Source of the DNA: CBDAPI01 sp965248635
GTDB lineage: Bacteria > Acidobacteriota > UBA6911 > RPQK01 > CBDAPI01
Assembly: GCA_965248635.1 (NCBI GenBank)
Contig: OZ252114.1
Coordinates: 3,162,001-3,226,000, forward strand
Reading direction: 5' to 3'
Length of the DNA stretch: 64,000 nucleotides
This document shows positions 54,499-62,320 of this stretch, in pieces (position 1 is the first letter of the stretch; each line of letters begins with the position of its first letter). Under the pieces are notes generated by a model. That model did no database searches and was not told where the DNA came from. It saw nothing but the letters and a program-made list of their open reading frames with translations. Both the position numbers and the translations under genes were made by a program.

Positions 54499-55640
54499 GC
54501 GAGCCCCTCGTAGTCGTCGGATTTGAGGACTCGGCGAGCAATATAGTTGCGCAGAACCTCCAGAGAGCCTCCGGCCACGCGCAACACCTTCATGTCGCAC
54601 AGGATCTGCCGGAAGGGAGTCTCCTCGTAAAGACCATGCGCCCCGATCAGAGCGAAAGACTCGTTGACCGCATGCTCGGAGGCGTCGATGGCCAGCTTCT
54701 TGGCCAGAGTCGTCTGCAGAGAATGATCTTCCGTCCGGTCCGCCAGGTTGGCCGCATGATCGCGGGCGAGAGCCGCCGCATACAGCTTCGAATAGCAGTC
54801 GGCCACGGTCCACTGAATGCCCTGAAAGTCCACCACCTTGCTGCTCTCTCCCACCTGTCGGTCGCGAGCGTAGTCAATCGCCTCAGCCAGTGCCCGACGG
54901 CCAAAGCCTATCAGCTCGGAGGCGTTCCCCAGGCGGCTCGTGTTGAAAGTGGAAAGAAAGGTCTTGAGGCCTTCGCCGGGAGAACCCAGCAGCGCCGAGT
55001 CAGGTACGCGGACCGAGTCGAAGACGACATCCGCAGTCGGAAGCAGGCGGTATCCGATGGGATCGGTCTGCTCGGTCGAGACCCCCTCTTCCCTGGTTTC
55101 CACCAGGAATGACGTGAGTCCTTCCTCCGCCAAAGCGTAGATGATCATGAGATCCGAGTCGTGGCCCATGTTCACGTGAGTTTTCTCGCCGTTGAGGATC
55201 CAGTCCGAGCCGTCACGGCGGGCGGTGGCCTTCATCAGCTTCAGAGAGGACCCGACTCCCGGCTCGGATATCGCCTCGGCGAAGATCAACTCCCCCCTGG
55301 CCATTCCGGGAAGATAGCGCTTCCTCTGTTCCTCGCTGCCCCAGAGGTTGAGCCACAACTGCCCCTGCACCGAAACCTGAACCGAAACCAGGCCGAGTCG
55401 CCCGATCTCCTCTTCAAGCAGGCAGTATTCGCTCACCCCGACACCGGCGCCTCCTTCCTCGACGCTGGTCACGGGGCCCACCCAGCCGCGCCGGCCCATC
55501 TCCAGAAAGAGGTCCCGGGGGAACCGTCCAACCCGGGTGCACTCCGCCAGATATTCCCGATGCTCGTGGGCAAACTCCTGCATCTCGGCAATCGTCTTTT
55601 CTTTCCAATCAGGTCTGGAGTACTGAGCCCCTGGGTACAC
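54495..55640 (-). CDS. Acyl-CoA dehydrogenase-family flavoprotein without canonical catalytic Glu
   Basis: 381 aa, normal length. Flavin-binding FAEAISEPGVGSS and a helical C-domain ending RVAGGSLEVLRNYIARRVL. In most members the catalytic base is Glu in YEGTxxI; here it is VAGGS. The alternative position used by CaiA and isovaleryl-CoA dehydrogenase (HER in helix G) reads TSR. So neither known base position carries Glu. First gene of the five-gene operon. Confidence 0.87.
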   Translation of the reverse strand: MYPGAQYSRPDWKEKTIAEMQEFAHEHREYLAECTRVGRFPRDLFLEMGRRGWVGPVTSVEEGGAGVGVSEYCLLEEEIGRLGLVSVQVSVQGQLWLNLWGSEEQRKRYLPGMARGELIFAEAISEPGVGSSLKLMKATARRDGSDWILNGEKTHVNMGHDSDLMIIYALAEEGLTSFLVETREEGVSTEQTDPIGYRLLPTADVVFDSVRVPDSALLGSPGEGLKTFLSTFNTSRLGNASELIGFGRRALAEAIDYARDRQVGESSKVVDFQGIQWTVADCYSKLYAAALARDHAANLADRTEDHSLQTTLAKKLAIDASEHAVNESFALIGAHGLYEETPFRQILCDMKVLRVAGGSLEVLRNYIARRVLKSDDYEGLA

Positions 55641-56065
55641 GTATATCCCTTCTGAGGGTGCCTTGCGGCCGACCCGGCTTTCGTTATCTTCCTACCGTCC
55701 GCAGCATCCCTCCGGTTGGCATCCTCACGATATTACGCTGGCCGTTTCGACTCAACTGTTTTGTGGCTTCTGAGTTCTGAGTGGGACTCACGAACAGCCA
55801 GAGCGTGGGTGCTCCCTGTGAGCCAAAGGGCTCGGAGCACGGAGGGTCCTCTCACACTGATTCGGACCGCTGAAGTTCGAAGCTGATCCGTCAGGAATCG
55901 GTCGGGAAGGATCTGGGTCTCTGGAAGCGCTCCGTCATGCAGGCTCGTCTGTTTGGACGCCGGTCGGTCCGAAATGTCGTGCCGGAGGAAGCACCTGACA
56001 GGCTGACATGACCTTGACAAAACCGGGAAAGAGCAACAAGCTTTCACATTCAAAGGAGAAGAGAT
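55641..56065. other. Intergenic region of about 425 bp
   Basis: Between the divergent acyl-CoA dehydrogenase and the 56066 gene. It contains one copy of the GGACCCTCCGTGSTCC repeat (55834-55855, minus orientation), and a TTGACA at 56014-56019 without a clear -10 box. Nothing else is supported. Confidence 0.4.
55834..55855 (-). repeat. GGACCCTCCGTG(G/C)TCC repeat, copy 1
   Basis: GAGAGGACCCTCCGTGCTCCGA on the minus strand. Related copies at 60402-60429 and 61405-61434. GGACC/GGTCC can form a 5-bp stem around CTCCGT in the copies on the plus strand. Confidence 0.6.
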
Positions 56066-56650
56066 ATGGCGGTACAGAATGGCCCCCTGGAACTGACGGA
56101 TCTGGGCCTCGCCGGAGTCGATTTCAAGGTCCGGTTTGCCGGGGAAAGTGACAGTGAATCGGTTTACCAGCCGGCTTTCGTGCGTCTTGGTCCGCAGGGC
56201 ATGTTCCTGCACTGGCCCGACCCTCCGTCCGACCTGAGAAAGCTCCACGTGGAATGGGCCGACTGCCCTTTTACGCCTGAGCCTTTCCGATATGAGTGCC
56301 GGGTTCTGGAGCCCACGCGAGAGGGCCTGCAGGTGAAACTCGACGGCCCCACCCCGGCCGCCATGAAGGAATGGTTTGAGAGAATCTCGGCTCTTGCCAG
56401 CCAGCGAGAGCCCGACAGCGCCTTGAAAACGTCCAAGCTGTACACGTGCGCGACCGTGGTCTCCGCCGGAGGACTGTTTTGCGGCGCACTGGCGATTCTT
56501 CTACCCATTCTGAGCAGTGGCCAGTGGTGGATCGATGTGATTTCGAAAGTCCTGCTCCTGGTCATGGTCTCCTCTATTGCCGGTTTCGCCTGGATTCGTT
56601 TTCTGGCCGGGCGTGCGGAAGTTCGGGCAATTCGCCAGAGCCCGGGCTAG
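56066..56650 (+). CDS. Membrane protein of unknown function with cytoplasmic beta-rich domain
   Basis: 194 aa. Residues 1-120 form a compact beta-rich region (VYQPAFVRLGPQGMFLHWPD, FRYECRVLEPTREGLQVKL) that recalls PilZ-like domains in size, but lacks the RxxxR and DxSxxG motifs for c-di-GMP. Two membrane segments follow (about 132-155 and 160-182). A good AGGAG site precedes the ATG. It lies 37 bp before an operon of exported proteins. Confidence 0.7.
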   Translation: MAVQNGPLELTDLGLAGVDFKVRFAGESDSESVYQPAFVRLGPQGMFLHWPDPPSDLRKLHVEWADCPFTPEPFRYECRVLEPTREGLQVKLDGPTPAAMKEWFERISALASQREPDSALKTSKLYTCATVVSAGGLFCGALAILLPILSSGQWWIDVISKVLLLVMVSSIAGFAWIRFLAGRAEVRAIRQSPG

Positions 56651-56687
56651 TACTTAGTAGACCTGAACTACCATTGCGTCGAGTGTC

Positions 56688-57962
56688 ATGAATCCCTCAA
56701 TCTACCGGGCCGGCGGCCATGATTTCGCCAATCTCTGGATGAACACGGCGAAGATCGTCATTGCTCTGGTGTTCCTCTACCAGAATGCGCTCGACACTCA
56801 ACTCGGAGTGAAGCTGTTTCAGGACTACTACTACGTGTTTCGGGTTCCGGTCAGCCGCGACGGCGAAAACGGCAACGCCGGAGCTGCCGAGGTGGTCACC
56901 CCCGAGGATCCCTATTTCTCCATCGACTTCAAGCCTCTTGTCCTGGGTCAGGCCTATGACGATTTCACAGTGGAAGTGCTCGCACTGACCAACCGGGACG
57001 GAGAAGATCTGCTCAAAGCGATGCCTCCTGAAGAAGGCCCCTGTCAGTCTCCTGAGCCAGGCTGCCTGCGCTTCAGCTGGGCCGACCTGACAAAGGGTGA
57101 CAAGGCCGTGCTGCACCGGGCTAGCTTCAATCTGCTCGACCTGGTAAAAGATGAAGCCGCTCTCGTGTCGGGAGACTACCAGGTTCAGTTCGGATTCAAC
57201 TTCTTTCGGGGTGGACGTCAGCTCAGGCGGCCGGGCCAGACCTCTACCGACTCGGGAACTCTCAAGTTTCTGCGTCAGGAGGAGCTGCGGTTCGGGGATG
57301 TTCCCGTCGTTCACGGCAGGCCCTTCCACATTCCGCGACTTATCCTGGAACGCATCCACGACGGGGGATCCTGGGGCGGCTGGGATGCCTATCGGGAGGT
57401 TCGGGTGCTGGAGGGAGGGGCGGACAGCGGGTGGCGCAGCGGTGCCGCTCTCAGTGAAGACTTCAAGCGGGACTGGCTACTGCCGATCCGTCGCCTTAAA
57501 GCCGGCAGAAATTACGAACAGCGCGGTCATTTTCTGGACAAGAACAAGGTCCAGGCGGATTTTACGATCGGCTTCAATCTGTTGAAAAATGAACCGCCGC
57601 GTTCCACTTACCTGGGCCCCGGCGAAAGCGACATACACTTCGTCCGCATCTTCTATGAGTGGCATTTCTTCGAGGAAGATCAGGGCTACTATTACTACAA
57701 CCTGAGTCGCCACATCATCGACCCGGACGGCACCTCTGACCCAATTGACGGCCGGCCCGATGTTCGAGTGGCGCGCTTCCTCAACCTACGGCCCGACAAC
57801 CTGCCCTACCGCCTCAGAAGAGATCCGGTGACGGGCGACTGGCATCTTCGGGTGGAGGGAAGAATTGACAACAGCCTGGCCCCTGGATCGTCCCATCTTC
57901 TTACGGTGGTAGCCCGGGATGACTTTCAGGACCAGAAGATCAGGATCAGAATCGAACGGTGA
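56688..57962 (+). CDS. Signal-anchored protein of unknown function
   Basis: 424 aa. One hydrophobic segment (about 20-38, KIVIALVFLYQNAL), then a large extracytoplasmic part with many aromatic residues and Cys in CQSPEPGCLRFSW. Short beta strands dominate; the C-terminus is basic. No family recognised. The next gene starts with GTGA overlapping its stop, so it is the first of three coupled genes. Confidence 0.7.
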   Translation: MNPSIYRAGGHDFANLWMNTAKIVIALVFLYQNALDTQLGVKLFQDYYYVFRVPVSRDGENGNAGAAEVVTPEDPYFSIDFKPLVLGQAYDDFTVEVLALTNRDGEDLLKAMPPEEGPCQSPEPGCLRFSWADLTKGDKAVLHRASFNLLDLVKDEAALVSGDYQVQFGFNFFRGGRQLRRPGQTSTDSGTLKFLRQEELRFGDVPVVHGRPFHIPRLILERIHDGGSWGGWDAYREVRVLEGGADSGWRSGAALSEDFKRDWLLPIRRLKAGRNYEQRGHFLDKNKVQADFTIGFNLLKNEPPRSTYLGPGESDIHFVRIFYEWHFFEEDQGYYYYNLSRHIIDPDGTSDPIDGRPDVRVARFLNLRPDNLPYRLRRDPVTGDWHLRVEGRIDNSLAPGSSHLLTVVARDDFQDQKIRIRIER

Positions 57963-58897
57963 CAACCATGAAAACGACATCGGTATTCCTGGCGCTGATC
58001 ATCTTCACCACCCTGAATCTCTGGTCTCAGGAACCCTGCAGCGACAGCGACATAACGGTCCCCCAGGGGCCACAGATGGTAGAGGCGGATCTGTCCCTCC
58101 TCAAGGGAGCACCCGGCCAGAGTTCTCTTCCCGAATGGAGCAAGATTGAAAAGCTGCGCAGCTTCTTCAGGAGGTATGCCTCAGCCCAGGCTTCCTGTCT
58201 GCTGATTGAAGCAGAGGAAACCGACTTGGAGTTGTTCCTTTCCCGCGCCTCCATCACCGACCCGGCCTCCGATCCGAATTCCGGCAATCTGGACTCCGAG
58301 AAGGAGCTGCAATTTTTCGGGTCTTCCCGGGTCAAGGTGGAGCGGGCAGACAAGCAGGTCACCCGCACCTACGCCTTCCCCCTCACCGGGCCGGTGAAGA
58401 TCTCGGACGTTGCCGAGACTCAGCAGTTGGAAATACTGCTGGAAGATCTGGCCCAGGTTCAGCTGGTCTCGGTCCCCCGTCTGCAACGCATTTCCACTGC
58501 CAGCTCGACCGGAACCGAGGACTGCTATTTCATCAGCAGCGTCAGCGTTGTGCCGAGCCGGGTCTTCGATGATCGGGTGCCTGTTCTTCCGGATTCGGAA
58601 ACCGGTGTTGCTCTCTCACTGGACGCCCGCCGTCGGGCGCTTGAGCACGTGCGTCAGGAGGTGCGCTGGCTGCAGAGAGTTGATACCGAACTCCCGGGAT
58701 GCCAGGTCAGTGAGGGCGAAGGCTACTGGGCACGACAGATCCGGTCACTCAACCTGACGGTTCGGGAACTGGCTCCGGACATTGACTATGTCGCGCGGTC
58801 CATCCACTTCTGGAGAGATGTCGAACAACGGATTCAGCAGCTTCGGGCCGAGGACGCAGGCTGGCAGAAAGAAATCGCCGGTGGGGAGAATCCGTGA
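57959..58897 (+). CDS. Exported protein of unknown function
   Basis: 312 aa from the GTG at 57959 (GTGA overlap); the ATG at 57968 is an alternative. Signal peptide (MKTTSVFLALIIFTTLNLWSQ). The mature part has three Cys residues and ends with an amphipathic helix (LRAEDAGWQKEIAG). No motif recognised. It is coupled to the next gene by the same GTGA overlap. Confidence 0.7.
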   Translation: MTTMKTTSVFLALIIFTTLNLWSQEPCSDSDITVPQGPQMVEADLSLLKGAPGQSSLPEWSKIEKLRSFFRRYASAQASCLLIEAEETDLELFLSRASITDPASDPNSGNLDSEKELQFFGSSRVKVERADKQVTRTYAFPLTGPVKISDVAETQQLEILLEDLAQVQLVSVPRLQRISTASSTGTEDCYFISSVSVVPSRVFDDRVPVLPDSETGVALSLDARRRALEHVRQEVRWLQRVDTELPGCQVSEGEGYWARQIRSLNLTVRELAPDIDYVARSIHFWRDVEQRIQQLRAEDAGWQKEIAGGENP

Positions 58898-60402
58898 AGT
58901 CCTTCGCGGTTTTCTCTTCCCTGCTGCTCCTGTCCGCGGAAATGCTCCCCGCACAGGAGCCGGGCTCGCCCTGTGAAACTGGAGACGCTCTTCGAATCAG
59001 CAGCCAGCTGGAATGCGTGAGCGACGAGCAACTGGAAAGGATTCTCTCTTTTCCCCACCCGGCTCCCAGTGAACGCCTGCGGCGGCAGGCTCTGACCATC
59101 GCCTTTGAAGTCTCGGAATGCGTGAACGACTTTCGGCGCTTTCCAACCGATCCTCAACAACAGACCGATTTTCACTGCCTGCAGAAGAAACTGCTCGATT
59201 TTTATCAGCAGATCAGTGAAGACACCGAAACAGGAGAAGAGGGTCTGCATTTTCAAGACCACCTGGCCTGGGCTTCCCTGCGCATTCACTACTGCATGAT
59301 CGACGAGAATCTTCCTCTTTCCGGCTGCATGACTCACATCGAGGATGCCCTCAAGGACTACCGGGCGGCGTTTAAGGCCGCCCATGCGAACCGATCCGAT
59401 CCCATATTTCCGAACGGTGTGGACGATCTCCGGGGCGCCGGAGCTGATGCTCTCCCCGATTTCGAGCAGGTGGAGTCGTTTGTGGATCTCTCACTCGAGA
59501 ACACGCGCCGCTTCCCGCTGGCACTGGGCAAGCAGGTCGGACAAACACTGGGCTCGGTTCTGTGTGACGCCTTTCATCTCTATCCCGAGCGACGAACCGA
59601 TATCGCCCTCCTCTACAACGTTCTAATCCGCTTCGACGTGGGAAACATGGCCTCTTCCCGCCAGCTCTACCAGTTCCTGGAGGACGTCAGCGAGCTCTTT
59701 CGACCGGCCCGGAGGCTTCCCAGCTCCCTCTACTTGAGCCCTGCCGACTGGAGCCCCTCTCCTGCGCCCTGCAGTGGGGAGGACTGGAGCCTGGTCTTTC
59801 CCGAATTCCGGCTGCTCCCGGGCTACGTGCTTCCCGGTCCGGTTCGAATGGGCCGCTCCCTGGAGCATCTGGAGACCATGCTGGTGCAGACTGCGGAGTT
59901 CGCCGAGAACCCGAATCATCTCTGGAAACCCTTTCATCGCTACGGCATGCTCCTCTTTCGCCTGGCCGGATCGGTGAAAGTGGCTGCCTACCGGGATCCG
60001 CAGAAATGGGAAACCCGACACCTGATCATGGAGAAGGCGCGTGATGCGCTTCTCCTCAAAGGTGTCTGGCACGCCCGTCACCCAATCGATCCCAAGCCCC
60101 TCAGGGCCTCAATCGACGATCTGCTTCGAGGCTATACGGGCGAAATTCTGGGCGACCTGCGACTCGACAGACTGATCGATTTCTGTGAAGCATCTCTCGA
60201 CGTGGGAGGGGTGCTCCTCAGCCCCGACCAGAAACAATTCCTGCACCGCCAGCTGGCCATCGCCAACTCCCTTCTGGGGAGGCGCTCCCAGGCTCTTTCC
60301 CATCTCCAGGAGAGCGACATCCAGCAGACCCAGCTTCGAAAGATTCTCAAGGCGCTACGGGAAGCGGGCGTCAGCCCCGGGATGACTCAGCCCCCACCGT
60401 AA
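58894..60402 (+). CDS. Exported helical protein of unknown function
   Basis: 502 aa from the GTG at 58894, overlapping the previous stop. Signal peptide (MKSFAVFSSLLLLSAEMLPAQ). The mature part is helical with scattered Cys (CETGD, CVSDEQ, CVNDF, CMTH, CEAS), which may form disulfides or bind haem, although no CxxCH motif is present. The C-terminal half has TPR-like alternation. Function unknown; together with the two preceding genes it probably forms an envelope complex. Confidence 0.7.
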   Translation: MKSFAVFSSLLLLSAEMLPAQEPGSPCETGDALRISSQLECVSDEQLERILSFPHPAPSERLRRQALTIAFEVSECVNDFRRFPTDPQQQTDFHCLQKKLLDFYQQISEDTETGEEGLHFQDHLAWASLRIHYCMIDENLPLSGCMTHIEDALKDYRAAFKAAHANRSDPIFPNGVDDLRGAGADALPDFEQVESFVDLSLENTRRFPLALGKQVGQTLGSVLCDAFHLYPERRTDIALLYNVLIRFDVGNMASSRQLYQFLEDVSELFRPARRLPSSLYLSPADWSPSPAPCSGEDWSLVFPEFRLLPGYVLPGPVRMGRSLEHLETMLVQTAEFAENPNHLWKPFHRYGMLLFRLAGSVKVAAYRDPQKWETRHLIMEKARDALLLKGVWHARHPIDPKPLRASIDDLLRGYTGEILGDLRLDRLIDFCEASLDVGGVLLSPDQKQFLHRQLAIANSLLGRRSQALSHLQESDIQQTQLRKILKALREAGVSPGMTQPPP

Positions 60403-60429
60403 GAGGACCCTCCGTGGTCCGATCAGATC
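60402..60429 (+). repeat. GGACCCTCCGTG(G/C)TCC repeat, copy 2
   Basis: AGAGGACCCTCCGTGGTCC followed by GATCAGATC, just past the stop of the 58894 gene and before the TraB/GumN gene. Confidence 0.6.
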
Positions 60430-60496
60430 TCTTTTGATCCCGATCCGTGAGCGCATAATCACATCAGCCGTCGTCCTTTCTTGTTAAGCTTGGGTT

Positions 60497-61396
60497 GTGT
60501 TGAAAAAGGCTTACATTCTTGGTCTCCTCATTCTGGCCCTGTCGGCTGGATTCGTGCAAGGTCAGAGCCAGGGTCCGCCTTTCCTGTGGGAAATCGGCGG
60601 CCCGAGAACGTCCTACTTGTTTGGAACTGTTCATCTTCCGGATCAGAGGGTCGAAAACCTCCCGGTCAGCGTGAACCGGGCTTTCGAAGCAAGTGAGTCC
60701 GTTTTTACGGAGATTCCGCTCGATACATCTTCTTTGATGGCGCAGGTATCGCAGCTGATGCTTTCGGGTCCCAGAACCTTGCGCCAGATCCTTCCTCCCG
60801 ACCTGCTCCAGCGTACCCAAAGGGCCCTGCAGCAGGTCAACAGTGCTCTGACTATTGAACCGTTCGTGAGGTTCAAGGTCTGGGCCGTTGCCGCTATGGT
60901 TCCCATCCTTGAGAAGCAGCTGCAGAATCCGGGCGTGTTGCCCATGGACGCGCGGCTCTACCAGCAGGCCCAGGAACTGGGCAAGAAGGTAGGGAGTCTG
61001 GAAACGATTGAGGAGCAGGTTCGGATTCTTGATTCCCTGAGCGAGCAGGAACAGGTCATGATGCTGAGAGATACGCTCGACTTTCTGGATGAATACAGGG
61101 CCAAGGGTATCGACATGACCGATGAACTCATCGACTGGTATGTTCGCGGCGACCTCTCCGAGTTTGGAGAATTGATGGTCGGGTACGTAGGGGAAGGCGC
61201 CTTTTATGAAAAGTTTCTGGACAAGGTGCTCTACCAGCGCAACTACCTGATGGCGGATCGCATTGAAGCTCTACTCAAAGAAAACCCCAACCGATCGCAC
61301 TTCTTTGCTGTCGGTGCCGGCCACTACTGGGGAGAGACCGGTGTCCAGAACCTGCTTGCCGAGAAGGGCTTTGAGATCAGACGCGTCTCGAAATGA
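60497..61396 (+). CDS. TraB/GumN (TIKI-like) family exported protein
   Basis: 299 aa from a GTG (a TTG follows directly). Signal peptide (MLKKAYILGLLILALSAGFVQG). The two metal-binding GxxH motifs of the family are FGTVHLPD near residue 43 and VGAGHYWGE near residue 275. This domain is related to TIKI metalloproteases; bacterial members are of unknown substrate. The 3' end overlaps an open frame upstream of the next gene, but that gene's likely start is at 61492. Confidence 0.88.
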   Translation: MLKKAYILGLLILALSAGFVQGQSQGPPFLWEIGGPRTSYLFGTVHLPDQRVENLPVSVNRAFEASESVFTEIPLDTSSLMAQVSQLMLSGPRTLRQILPPDLLQRTQRALQQVNSALTIEPFVRFKVWAVAAMVPILEKQLQNPGVLPMDARLYQQAQELGKKVGSLETIEEQVRILDSLSEQEQVMMLRDTLDFLDEYRAKGIDMTDELIDWYVRGDLSEFGELMVGYVGEGAFYEKFLDKVLYQRNYLMADRIEALLKENPNRSHFFAVGAGHYWGETGVQNLLAEKGFEIRRVSK

Positions 61397-61404
61397 AAAC
61401 TGGT

Positions 61405-61434
61405 AGGAAGACCCCTCCGTGGTCCGAACAGATC
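61405..61434 (+). repeat. GGACCCTCCGTG(G/C)TCC repeat, copy 3
   Basis: AGGAAGACCCCTCCGTGGTCC followed by GAACAGATC, near copy 2 in sequence (one extra base and three changes). It lies between the TraB/GumN stop and the start at 61492. Confidence 0.6.
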
Positions 61435-61491
61435 GCGAAAATCACAAATCCGTCGGCCCTCTCATGCGAAAATAGTGGACTGGAGAACGCC

Positions 61492-62280
61492 ATGAAGTGG
61501 CTGATCAAAGGGATTTTTCTACTCTTGCTGGCCAATACTGTTGTCCCCGGACAGTCCATCCACAAAAACACACGTCTCCATATTCAGACCATGCCCGAGA
61601 ATCTCGATTCCGCCATTCGATCCGAGATCCTCAGACGGAGGGTCCCAGTCAGAGTCGTTGATGCCCCGGCCGACGCCGAGTTGATCATGAAGGAGACCTC
61701 AGGATTCACCGACACTGAGAGGCACAAGGAAGGGATCCGTCTCATCATCGAAATCTTCGATTTCGCAGGGTCGAAACGATGGCCCCGGTCACCGGAAGCC
61801 CGTTTCTACTGGATCGATAAAGCCTCACGCGGCTGGCAAGGCCAGGTCGCGGAGAGGGTCGTCAAAAAGCTGGCCAAGAGCGTCCAGAGGTACCCCAGTC
61901 TGGCCTCTTCCGCGGATGACTGGTGGCCCTGGACCATGGAACGACTGGAGGAACAGGCTGATCCCACCGAGGCCGATACCGGGCCGGACCAGGCCACCGG
62001 TTCGACCGAGGAGTCCACTCCCGCCTCCCGGACCTCGACCTACAGCACGCCCCCCTCCGAGGTCGACGTAGACTGGACCCAGAAAGACACCACCCAGGTG
62101 GGAGTTCGTTTCAACGAGCCACCTTTAGAGATCACGTCCGGAATGATGGAAGAAGAGGTGCGGAAGCTCTTTGGGAATCCTCTCCAGATCGCGCGCCTCG
62201 AGGAAAAGACTATCTATCGATACAGGGACATGGTGGTCGAGTTTCGGGATGGGAAGGTCGCCGAGGTCAAATTTCAGTAG
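61492..62280 (+). CDS. Exported protein with C-terminal BamE/SmpA-like segment
   Basis: 262 aa from the ATG at 61492, which has a TGGAG site and starts a clear signal peptide (MKWLIKGIFLLLLANTVVPG). The N-domain (LHIQTMPENLDSAIRSEILRR) looks like an exported lipid- or peptide-binding fold. A Thr/Ser/Pro linker follows, then ITSGMMEEEVRKLFGNPLQI...YRYRDMVVEF, the pattern of BamE/SmpA-type 'GMTxxEVxxLLGxP' domains. It lies 40 bp before the beta-barrel gene, which fits an envelope role. Confidence 0.72.
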   Translation: MKWLIKGIFLLLLANTVVPGQSIHKNTRLHIQTMPENLDSAIRSEILRRRVPVRVVDAPADAELIMKETSGFTDTERHKEGIRLIIEIFDFAGSKRWPRSPEARFYWIDKASRGWQGQVAERVVKKLAKSVQRYPSLASSADDWWPWTMERLEEQADPTEADTGPDQATGSTEESTPASRTSTYSTPPSEVDVDWTQKDTTQVGVRFNEPPLEITSGMMEEEVRKLFGNPLQIARLEEKTIYRYRDMVVEFRDGKVAEVKFQ

Positions 62281-62320
62281 AACGCGGCTCCGCTTTTTCG
62301 GATAGAATACTCCCTTCACG

